Shown here: positions 1-5,891 of the stretch, in pieces
How the letters are laid out: each line of letters begins with the position of its first letter
How positions within the stretch are numbered: the first letter of the stretch is position 1
Origin: Oscillospiraceae bacterium
GTDB lineage: Bacteria > Bacillota > Clostridia > Oscillospirales > Ruminococcaceae
Length of the DNA stretch: 6,041 nt
Assembly: GCA_017440425.1 (NCBI GenBank)
Contig: JAFSHJ010000007.1
Coordinates: 1-6,041 of the forward strand
Reading direction: 5' to 3'
Notes under the pieces: generated by a model
Databases searched by the model: none
Seen by the model: only the letters and a program-made list of their open reading frames with translations
What the model was told of the DNA's origin: nothing
Translations under genes and position numbers: made by a program

Positions 1-477
1 CTGGCCACCAACGCCTGCGTGGAAGACAAGGGCGGCCGGGCCAAACTGATTTTCTTCGGCGGCGACAAAAACGTCATCGACCGCAGCGGGCGGCAGTGCG
101 GCCTTCCGTCTTCCGATGAAATTTATATTCAGGAAAGCTACACCAGTTTTTCCGGCAAAGCTGAGCGCGAACCGGACTGGGAGCTTTTCCGCCGGGAAAC
201 GGAAACCGGCTTTGAAGATCTGGACGGCGTGGGCATCATTGAGATCAACGCCATGCGCAACGGCGCCGTGGTGGAAAAGAAGGCCAAGGAAGTGTTTCAG
301 CAGACCCACGATCTTCCGGTGGTATGCGGGCACGAACTGTTCTCTGAACTTGACTGCCTGAAGCGGGGCGCCAGCACGCTGCTCAACGCCAGCCTGTTCC
401 CGGTCATCAGCAACTTTTTGGCAGCGGTAAAAAAAGCCCGGGAAGACGGGAGAGTCTTCTCGGGCAGAGTGTTTTAA
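1..477 (+). CDS. Hydantoinase/oxoprolinase-family protein, internal fragment, C-terminally truncated
   Basis: The frame is open from base 1, so the true start lies outside the window; 158 residues are visible. They resemble the N-terminal (Hydant_A_N) half of HyuA/oxoprolinase-like ATP-dependent amidohydrolases. The fragment opens with LATNACVEDKGGRAKLIFFG, as in the family stretch after its DTGGT-type nucleotide-binding motif (that motif lies upstream and is not seen). It continues through a GIIEINAMRNG stretch to a GHELFSELDCLKRGASTLLN segment near residues 109-128. Family members use ATP to open five-membered cyclic imides or lactams such as hydantoins or 5-oxoproline; the substrate here is unknown. 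Relatives run several hundred residues further, including the main Hydantoinase_A domain. Here likeness ends at Val-Lys-Lys-Ala (427-438), and the last 12 residues merely translate the helicase terminator before TAA at 475-477. The product would be non-functional as drawn. It is either a gene remnant or an assembly junction. Family call is firm; the exact activity is not. Confidence 0.8.
   Translation: MATNACVEDKGGRAKLIFFGGDKNVIDRSGRQCGLPSSDEIYIQESYTSFSGKAEREPDWELFRRETETGFEDLDGVGIIEINAMRNGAVVEKKAKEVFQQTHDLPVVCGHELFSELDCLKRGASTLLNASLFPVISNFLAAVKKAREDGRVFSGRVF
429..465 (-). terminator. Rho-independent terminator of pcrA
   Basis: Read on the minus strand, GCCCGAGAAGAC and GTCTTCCCGGGC form a 12-base-pair stem (465-454 with 447-436, one G-U pair). 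It closes a six-base loop and is followed by seven T residues (435-429). It begins eight bases after the pcrA stop codon at 476-474, so it ends that transcript. It lies inside the tail of the opposing hydantoinase fragment, which is the main sign that the fragment is not intact. Confidence 0.9.
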
Positions 478-2867
478 AGCTTTTTAAGTTTTGCAAAGTT
501 TGCCATAATTTTTTTGGTGCCAACGGTGTCAAAGCTTATCTCCAGCAGGTGGTCGTTGCCAACGGGCACACAGGAGATGACCATTCCGTTGCCGAAAACC
601 TTGTGGTTCACCATATCGCCTGCGGAATAGCTGTCGCCGGAGGGAGCAGCAGCGGGACGTCCCGGTTTGGGGGCATCGCGTCTGCAGGAAATTCCGATAT
701 CACGTCCTGCGGCGCTGCCGAATTCACGGTGCTGCCTGGGTGCGGATTCCAATGCGGGGCGGCTGCGGCGGAAGGGATTGTCTATCTCCAGCAGCTCCTC
801 GGGAATCTCCTCAATAAAGCGGGAGCGGTGGTTGCGGCTGGTGCGTCCGAAGATCATTCGGGAGTTTGCGTGGGTTATGCAGAGATGCTTGCGGGCTCTT
901 GTGATGCCGACATAGGCAAGACGGCGCTCCTCCTCCAGCTCGGAGGGGTTGAAGGCTGCGGACATTCCGGGGAAGATGCCCTCCTCCGCACCTGCAATAA
1001 AGACGGTGGGGAACTCCAAACCCTTTGCGGAGTGGAGAGTCATGAGCAGGACGGAATCGTCATCGTCAAGGCGGTCAATATCGGAAAACAGCGCAGATTC
1101 CTCCAAGAATCCGGTGAGAGAGGGCTCGTCTGCGTTTTCTTCATATTTAAGGATAAAAGATTTGAGCTCGGCAACGTTTTCAATGCGGTCAATTCCCTCG
1201 GGACCTTCCTTTTCCAGCGCAACAATGTATCCGCTGCGCTCAAGAACGGCATCGTAAACCTCGGAGACGGGGGAGTTTTCCGCCATTTCGGCAAGCTCGG
1301 CTATCATCTTGGTGAAAGAGGAGAGCACGTTGGTCTTGCGCTCCAAAGCGGTGTATTCGTCGCTGTGGGAGAGTACCTCAAAGAGGCTGAGTCCCAGGGT
1401 GTTGGCAATTTCTGTTGCGGCGGAAACGGTGGCAGGACCGATGCCGCGCTTTGGCTCGTTGATTATCCTCTCCATACGCAGGGCGTCGTTGGGGTTGTTG
1501 ACAACGCTGAGATAGGCAATGATGTCGCGTATCTCCTTGCGGTCAAAGAAGCTCTGTCCTTTGACGATGCGGTGGGGGATGGAGTGCTTGATAAAGGCAC
1601 GCTCAAGGTTTGCGGATTGGGCATTCATGCGGTAGAGCACGGCGTGGTCCTTGTAGGAGGCGCCGTTCATCACGTTTTTGCGGATGGTTTTGGCAATGAA
1701 TTCCGCCTCGCCGGATTCATCCTCGGAGCAGTAGACCTTGATTTTTTCGCCTTTTTCGTTGCTTGTCCAAAGGTTTTTGCCCTTGCGCTCGGTGTTGTTG
1801 GCAATAACCTTGTTGGCGGCATCCAAAATGGTGGAGGTGCTGCGGTAGTTCTGCTCAAGGCGGATGACCTTGGCATCCTCAAACTGCTTTTCAAAACTGA
1901 GGATATTCTCAATGGTAGCACCGCGGAATTTATAGATACTCTGGTCGTCGTCACCCACAACGCAAAGGTTGTGATGACCGCCTGCCAGCAGGCTGACCAG
2001 CAGATACTGTGCGTGGTTGGTGTCTTGATACTCGTCCACCATGATATAGCGGAAGCGCTTGCGGTATTTTTCCAGCACGTCGGGGTGCTCGCTGAAAAGC
2101 TTGACGGTGAGGGCAATAATGTCGTCGAAATCCACCGCATTGGAGGAGCGCAGGGTCTTCTGGTAGCCGTCGTATATCTTGGCTATCTGAGCCACGCGGT
2201 AATCCTTTGCACCTGCCTTTTCCAGCTCTTCAACTCCGCCGAGAGAATCTTTGTTGCGGGAGATGGCGGAGAGCACCGAGCGGGGCGGCAGAGATTTGTC
2301 GTCGATGTTCAGCTTTTTCATGCACTCTTTAATAATGCGCAGAGAATCGTCGGTATCGTAGATGGTGAAATCCGAGTTGTAGCCGAGAACGGATATCTCG
2401 CGGCGAAGGATGCGCACGCAGGCGGAGTGGAAGGTGGAGGCGCAAACATCGCGGCCGCTGTTGCCCAGCAGGGTGACAAGGCGCTCCTGAAGCTCGTTTG
2501 CGGCTTTGTTGGTGAAGGTGATGGCGAGAATGTTCCAGGGGTTAACGGGGTTCACCGCCAGCAGGTTTTCCATATATTGCATGGATTCCTCGTCGGCATT
2601 GTTGTGAGAATAGCTGCGGAGAAAATCCAGGTCATCCTCCGTGAGGGAATAGGGGATGCGGTCGCTGTTATAGGCAGAGCCGAAACGCACCAGGTTGGCG
2701 ATACGGCTGACGATAACGGTGGTTTTTCCGCTGCCTGCACCCGCAAGAATGAGCAAAGGGCCGTCTGTGTGATAGACGGCCTGTCGCTGAACGGGATTAA
2801 GTCTTGAAAATTCTTTGTCGATAACAGCCTTTTTCAGCTGCAAAAATTCTTTTTCAAAATCCGGCAT
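474..2867 (-). CDS. pcrA: ATP-dependent DNA helicase PcrA (UvrD/Rep, superfamily 1A)
   Basis: A complete 797-residue 3'-5' DNA helicase that acts in nucleotide excision and mismatch repair, removal of recombinase filaments and rolling-circle plasmid replication. All superfamily 1 motifs are visible: Q motif NPVQRQAV near 24-31, Walker A AGAGSGKTT 42-50, Ia ITFTNKAANEL 116-126, Ib STFHS near 144-148, II VDEYQDT 277-283, III GDDDQSIYKFRGA 305-317, IV QNYRSTS 339-345, V TLHSAKGLEFPTVF 610-623 and VI RRLAYVGITRARK 648-660. A basic, proline-rich linker (about 698-745) leads to a Tudor-like tail (about 748-797) with the G-D-M-V-N-H-K-V-F-G-N-G signature, which in PcrA relatives binds RNA polymerase. 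The length exceeds the usual 720-760, mainly because of about 40 extra residues between motifs I and Ia (roughly 62-108). The ATG at 2867 follows AAGGAG (2881-2876) by eight bases. It lies 29 bases downstream of the UPF0371 gene and is probably co-transcribed with it. Confidence 0.97.
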   Translation of the reverse strand: MPDFEKEFLQLKKAVIDKEFSRLNPVQRQAVYHTDGPLLILAGAGSGKTTVIVSRIANLVRFGSAYNSDRIPYSLTEDDLDFLRSYSHNNADEESMQYMENLLAVNPVNPWNILAITFTNKAANELQERLVTLLGNSGRDVCASTFHSACVRILRREISVLGYNSDFTIYDTDDSLRIIKECMKKLNIDDKSLPPRSVLSAISRNKDSLGGVEELEKAGAKDYRVAQIAKIYDGYQKTLRSSNAVDFDDIIALTVKLFSEHPDVLEKYRKRFRYIMVDEYQDTNHAQYLLVSLLAGGHHNLCVVGDDDQSIYKFRGATIENILSFEKQFEDAKVIRLEQNYRSTSTILDAANKVIANNTERKGKNLWTSNEKGEKIKVYCSEDESGEAEFIAKTIRKNVMNGASYKDHAVLYRMNAQSANLERAFIKHSIPHRIVKGQSFFDRKEIRDIIAYLSVVNNPNDALRMERIINEPKRGIGPATVSAATEIANTLGLSLFEVLSHSDEYTALERKTNVLSSFTKMIAELAEMAENSPVSEVYDAVLERSGYIVALEKEGPEGIDRIENVAELKSFILKYEENADEPSLTGFLEESALFSDIDRLDDDDSVLLMTLHSAKGLEFPTVFIAGAEEGIFPGMSAAFNPSELEEERRLAYVGITRARKHLCITHANSRMIFGRTSRNHRSRFIEEIPEELLEIDNPFRRSRPALESAPRQHREFGSAAGRDIGISCRRDAPKPGRPAAAPSGDSYSAGDMVNHKVFGNGMVISCVPVGNDHLLEISFDTVGTKKIMANFAKLKKL

Positions 2868-2896
2868 ATGTAAAGCTCCTTGTCCGGGGAGAGGGA

Positions 2897-4382
2897 TTAT
2901 TTATGGTAGAGTTTCTTGGTCTGATATTTGGGGTCGCAGGTGATGTTGAAGCCCAGCTTGCGCAGGGTGGTGTCATCCACCTGAGAGAGGATAACGGTGG
3001 AGTGCAGCTCGCAGTGGCGCAGCTTGGGCAGCTGTGTGAGGGCGAGGGCTGCGGTGGGGTTGGTTGCGGCAGAGATGGAGAGCGCAACCAGGGTCTCATC
3101 GGTGTGCAGTCTGGGGTTGTGGTTGCCCAAATGCTTTATTTTGAGATCCTGAATGGGTTCGATAACGATGGGGGAGATGAGATGCACATCCTTGGGGATG
3201 CCTGCAAGCAGTTTGAGTGCGTTGAGGAGCACCGCAGAGGTGGCGCCCAGCAGCGGAGTGGTTTTGCCGGTGATGATGCGTCCGTCGTCAAACTCAATGG
3301 CGGCAGCGGGGGCATCGGTCTCGGCTGCTTTGCGGTTTGCGGCAGCGGCAACGGGTCTGTCCTCGCAGGTGATGCCGCATTTCTTCATCAGCAGCTCAAG
3401 CTTATAGGTGAGGGAATCGTCCGCAAGACCCTGACGTTTCTGGCAGAGTCCGGTGTAATATCTGCGGATGATCTCCTGCTTGGCGGCAGCCTGCACAACT
3501 TCGTCGTCTATAATGCAGTTGCCCACCATGTTTACACCCATATCCGTGGGGGAGCGATAGGGAGATTCGCCGGAGATCTTGGTGAACATTGCATCAAGAA
3601 CGGGGAAAACCTCAACGTCGCGGTTATAGTTAACGGTGGTGACACCGTAAGCATCAAGGTGGAAGGGGTCGATCATATTGACATCGTTGAGGTCGGCGGT
3701 GGCGGCCTCATATGCCAGGTTGACGGGATGGTTAAGGGGGAGGTTCCAAATGGGGAAGGTCTCGAATTTGGCATAGCCTGCCTTGATGCCGCGCTTGTTT
3801 TCATGATAGAGCTGGGAGAGGCAGGTTACCATCTTGCCGCTGCCGGGTCCGGGAGCGGTGATGATGACGAGAGAGCGGGAGGTCTCGATATAATCGTTTT
3901 TGCCAAAGCCCTCGTTGCTGACGATGTGGGGGGATGTTGGAGGGATAGCCGTCGATGGAATAGAGGGTGTAGACGTTGATGCCCAGGTTCTGCAGGCGGG
4001 TGCGGAACTTATCGGCAGCGGACTGACCTGTATACTGTGTAATGGCAATGCTGCCAACATAGAGACCGATATCTCTGAAGGCATCGATGAGGCGGAGTGC
4101 GTCGGCATCGTAGGTGATACCAAGGTCGCCGCGAAGTTTATTCTTTTCAATGTCGGCTGCGTTTATAACAATAACGATCTCGGCCTGATCTTTCAGCTTG
4201 AGCAGCATCTTCACCTTGCTGTCCGGAGCAAAGCCGGGAAGAACTCTGGATGCGTGGTAGTCGTCAAACAGCTTGCCGCCGAATTCCAGATAGAGCTTGC
4301 CGCCAAACTGGTCAATGCGCTTTTTGATCTGCTCCGATTGCATTGCAATGTATTTTTCGTTGTCAAATCCGATTTTTTTCAT
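2897..4382 (-). CDS. UPF0371/DUF1846-family protein, interrupted by a single-base frameshift
   Basis: Two overlapping minus-strand frames together give one full-length DUF1846 (UPF0371) protein. The first runs from ATG 4382 through KKIGFDNEKYIAMQSEQIKK and LYLEFGGKLFDDYHASRVLP to GYPSNIP at residues 145-151. The second resumes with HIVSNEGFGKNDYIE and ends KYQTKKLYHK at the TAA at 2899-2897. Removing one C from the run at 3933-3928 gives 494 residues, the usual family length. Visible features include a P-loop-like APGPGSGK at repaired residues 176-183 and the family stretches KFETFPIWNLPLNHPVNLAY, DVNMIDPFHLDAYG and SPTDMGVNMVG. Structures of family members exist, but to my knowledge no function is established. 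ATG 4382 is preferred over in-frame ATGs at 4421 and 4400 because it matches the family start and follows GGGGAG (4398-4393) by ten bases. As written, translation would stop near 3801, giving about 193 residues. The gene is a recent pseudogene, a sequencing error, or, less likely, uses recoding. Confidence 0.9.
3928..3933 (-). other. Frameshift site: C6 run inside the UPF0371 gene
   Basis: On the minus strand the coding sequence reads AAC ATC CCC CCA CAT, giving N-I-P-P-H-R. With five instead of six C residues it reads AAC ATC CCC CAC ATC GTC, giving N-I-P-H-I-V, which joins directly onto the conserved continuation SNEGFGKN. A one-base gain in a homopolymer is the simplest explanation. Both flanking frames are well conserved right up to the run, so the change is either recent or technical. 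Confidence 0.85.
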
Positions 4383-4425
4383 AGTAATAAAGCTCCCCAT
4401 ATTCAAAACATCAAACAACAATCAT

Positions 4426-4463
4426 AAAATATTCCGGCAATCGCAAAATCGCCGGAAAATTTT
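4426..4463. repeat. Inverted repeat in the UPF0371 leader (hairpin or operator)
   Basis: TTCCGGC (4432-4438) and GCCGGAA (4451-4457) are perfect inverted copies. The symmetry extends outward to AAAAT (4426-4430) and ATTTT (4459-4463) with one A-A mismatch, giving 12 of 13 pairs around a 12-base core. It starts within about ten bases of the predicted transcription start, so it could be a 5'-end hairpin that stabilises or attenuates the message, a repressor site, or a terminator. There is no clean U tract in the minus direction, which makes a terminator for that strand less likely. Confidence 0.5.
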
Positions 4464-4475
4464 AATCTATATTAT

Positions 4476-4504
4476 ATTTTACTACCAAAAACGACATTGG
4501 TCAA
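4476..4504 (-). promoter_or_regulatory. Sigma-A-type promoter for the UPF0371-pcrA unit
   Basis: Minus strand: -35 box TTGACC (4504-4499), a 17-base spacer, and -10 box TAAAAT (4481-4476). Each box matches the consensus at five of six positions. A perfect TATAAT overlaps at 4476-4471 but has no good -35 partner. Transcription would start near 4469, leaving a leader of about 87 bases before the ATG at 4382. Confidence 0.65.
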
Positions 4505-4522
4505 GGGAAAAACGCTTTTCAG

Positions 4523-4561
4523 ACAGAGAGATATTGCAGATTTTTTTGGCTGATCTCTGTG
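4523..4561 (-). terminator. Weak possible terminator of the membrane-anchored protein gene
   Basis: An imperfect inverted repeat pairs AGAGAT (4527-4532) with ATCTCT (4553-4558), continues with two more pairs beyond a mismatch, and has an inner CAG/CTG pairing. Read on the minus strand, a T5 run follows about 10 bases later (4512-4508), not immediately after the stem. Its place between the stop codon at 4675 and the next promoter at 4504 fits a terminator, but the stem is irregular. Confidence 0.3.
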
Positions 4562-4674
4562 AAAAAACACCATAAAGCGCAAGCACCCGGCAAAAAGAGG
4601 TGTGCGCAGGGCAGCGTGAGCACAATTTTGCAGGATATTGCAGTCATCATTGCAAAAAAACCGCAAATGTAGTA

Positions 4675-5196
4675 TTATTTATTTACAACAATGTTTACGT
4701 CGCACTTAATGTTGCCAAGCTCTTCGCCCGTCTGCGGGTCAAAGCCGGTTATCACCGCATAAGATGTGTATTCACCTGCGGAGAGGGCTGTGTCAAGCTT
4801 GTCGAACATAATGTGGCTGTTGGGCGGGAGAAGTCCGCTCTCATAGACAAGATATTCCGATTCACCGTTTTTGTATATCAGCTTCACAGAGAGATCGATA
4901 ACGTTTTTTGCGGGATTTTCGATCATGACCGCACCTTTTGCGCTGCCGTTGTTAAATTCCATGGTGGAATTTATGCGGTAAGAGAGCACGGTGGCATCAT
5001 TTTTCTCACCGACGTATTTCTCACCGAAGAGCATACCCACCCGTCCTGCGGGGTCGTATCCCTCGGGCAGCTTTTCACCGGCAGATACCATGGCAACAGC
5101 GGAAACAGCTATCGCCGCAAGAACAATTATAATTGCAACAACGAGCAGTATCTTTCGGCTGAAATCGGATAAGCTCGTACCGTCCACAGTTTTCAA
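4675..5196 (-). CDS. Small membrane-anchored protein of unknown function
   Basis: A 173-residue protein of no family I recognise. A short polar N terminus (MKTVDGTSLSDFSRK) is followed by one strongly hydrophobic helix at about residues 16-38. The last 130 residues or so would then face outside the cell. That part alternates hydrophobic and polar residues (AVMIENPAKNVIDLSVKLIY, then LLPPNSHIMFDKLDTALSAG, then YTSYAVITGFDPQTGEE). It looks like a small beta-sandwich, similar in feel to other Firmicutes surface proteins with one N-terminal anchor; this is an inference from pattern. No signal-peptidase or sortase motif is evident. TTG at 5196 is preferred over TTG at 5202, because GGAGGT (5209-5204) lies seven bases from the former and nearly abuts the latter. 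The gene is transcribed away from the acidic-protein gene at 5328 and has its own promoter. It is separated from the next minus-strand gene by 292 bases, so the two are probably independent. Confidence 0.8.
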   Translation of the reverse strand: MKTVDGTSLSDFSRKILLVVAIIIVLAAIAVSAVAMVSAGEKLPEGYDPAGRVGMLFGEKYVGEKNDATVLSYRINSTMEFNNGSAKGAVMIENPAKNVIDLSVKLIYKNGESEYLVYESGLLPPNSHIMFDKLDTALSAGEYTSYAVITGFDPQTGEELGNIKCDVNIVVNK

Positions 5197-5203
5197 TGTC
5201 AAA

Positions 5204-5209
5204 ACCTCC
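5204..5209 (-). promoter_or_regulatory. Ribosome binding site fixing the TTG start at 5196
   Basis: GGAGGT on the minus strand lies seven bases before TTG 5196-5194, two bases from... the alternative TTG 5202-5200 and 16 bases before GTG 5187-5185. Only the first spacing is normal for translation initiation. Confidence 0.7.
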
Positions 5210-5246
5210 GATAAAGTGGTTGTGTCAGCAAAATTATATCAGATTA

Positions 5247-5275
5247 ATTATATCGTAAAACGCAAGAGAAATCAA
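5247..5275 (-). promoter_or_regulatory. Promoter of the membrane-anchored protein gene
   Basis: Minus strand: TTGATT (5275-5270), a 17-base spacer and a perfect TATAAT (5252-5247). The expected start is near 5240, leaving a leader of about 44 bases. A second perfect TATAAT lies 14 bases downstream (5238-5233), within a repeated GATATAATT, but lacks a clear -35 partner. Confidence 0.6.
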
Positions 5276-5287
5276 TTGCAAATGCAA
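5276..5287. repeat. Short palindrome between divergent promoters
   Basis: TTGCA (5276-5280) and TGCAA (5283-5287) are perfect inverted copies around AA. The element directly abuts the -35 box of the minus-strand promoter (5275-5270) and overlaps the candidate plus-strand -35. That position would suit a shared regulator. The length is short enough to arise by chance in AT-rich DNA. Confidence 0.3.
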
Positions 5288-5304
5288 AAAAGATAGACGA
5301 TAAC
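5276..5304 (+). promoter_or_regulatory. Weak candidate promoter for the acidic protein gene
   Basis: TTGCAA (5276-5281) and GATAAC (5299-5304) are separated by 17 bases and each matches the consensus at four or more positions. This would place transcription start only a few bases before the AAAGGAG at 5312-5318. The -35 falls inside a small palindrome that abuts the opposing promoter. This is the best plus-strand candidate I found, but it is weak. Confidence 0.3.
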
Positions 5305-5327
5305 AAAGAATAAAGGAGCATAAAACT

Positions 5328-5747
5328 ATGATCGGTGAAAAATTCATCAGCATAAAAAAGGTGATAGGCGCAGAGCTCTGCGAGCTGCAGCAGAAAACCG
5401 CAGAGCACGTTGCGGAATATGCGGAGGAATGCCGAAGAGACAGAATGCTCCGCAGAGCGATGATAGTTTATCCCGAGGATGCCGACAGCTTTGCGGATGC
5501 CGTTATAAGCTGCATTGCTGCGGAATATGAAAAGCTTGGGGTCGTAACGGACGTGCTGGCAGAGGATGCCGCAGATATGGGCGGCATACCGCAGGAGAGG
5601 GTCGTCCGCTGCGAAAACGCGGAGGATGACAAAAACACGATAGCAGAGTGCTATTGGAAGGTCTATTTCTTCGGCAAAGCTGTGGAAGCGGAAGATGGCG
5701 AAGCTGCGGAGATGTTTGTGGGCTGCGGCAAAGAAGCGGAAGAGTGA
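5328..5747 (+). CDS. Hypothetical acidic, cysteine-containing protein
   Basis: A complete 139-residue protein that I do not recognise. The ATG at 5328 follows AAAGGAG (5312-5318) by nine bases, a strong signal that it is a real gene. It has no signal peptide or membrane segment and should be cytoplasmic. The N-terminal third looks helical and charged (residues 15-45, with ELQQKTAEHVAEYAEECRRD). A stretch near 47-80 could be an alpha/beta unit, and the C-terminal third is rich in Glu, Asp and Ala. Six cysteines occur at 18, 35, 62, 95, 108 and 133, with no CxxC pair, so a classical zinc or iron-sulfur motif is not evident. The gene is divergent from the membrane-anchored protein gene and is followed 144 bases later by a lipoprotein gene in the same direction. 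Function is unknown. Confidence 0.85.
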   Translation: MIGEKFISIKKVIGAELCELQQKTAEHVAEYAEECRRDRMLRRAMIVYPEDADSFADAVISCIAAEYEKLGVVTDVLAEDAADMGGIPQERVVRCENAEDDKNTIAECYWKVYFFGKAVEAEDGEAAEMFVGCGKEAEE

Positions 5748-5775
5748 GCATTTCTTTAACGCTTTGTGCGGAATT

Positions 5776-5820
5776 GTGGATAAAAACGGAAAAATTTGAA
5801 GACGTTTTTAAAATTTCCAC
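5776..5820 (+). repeat. AT-rich inverted repeat after the acidic protein gene
   Basis: TAAAAACG (5781-5788) and CGTTTTTA (5803-5810) are perfect inverted copies around a 14-base loop. An outer pair, GTGGA (5776-5780) and TCCAC (5816-5820), extends the stem across a five-base bulge. It begins 28 bases after the stop codon at 5745-5747. It might act as a transcript end or as part of the next gene's leader. It lacks a trailing T tract, so I do not call it a standard terminator. Confidence 0.35.
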
Positions 5821-5891
5821 GGGAAACGGTAGCATTTTTTGCAAAAAAGATGTATCATAAAAACAGAGCCCAAAAAGGAAGGACTTTTGTG

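Noticed and set aside
549..2807. A 752-codon open frame on the plus strand opposite pcrA
   Set aside because: It is fully antisense to a helicase with every motif intact. Its translation is a low-complexity Gly/Val/Ala-rich product with no domain, as expected from codon bias on the other strand.
3928..3933. Programmed ribosomal frameshifting as the main explanation for the broken UPF0371 frame
   Set aside because: The family is not known to use recoding, and I saw no clear stimulatory hairpin or internal Shine-Dalgarno element. A homopolymer error or a fresh mutation is simpler.
2903..3979. A 358-codon open frame on the plus strand opposite the UPF0371 gene
   Set aside because: The minus-strand protein is strongly conserved through the same region. 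The antisense product is Gly/Val-rich and matches nothing I know.
4600..5172. A 190-codon open frame on the plus strand opposite the membrane-anchored protein gene
   Set aside because: The minus-strand frame has a good ribosome binding site, a promoter, a clear membrane helix and a sensible protein pattern; the plus-strand frame has none of these.
5775..5783. TGTGGATAA as evidence for a replication origin
   Set aside because: It is a single nine-base match with no cluster of boxes, no dnaA or dnaN nearby and no unwinding element.
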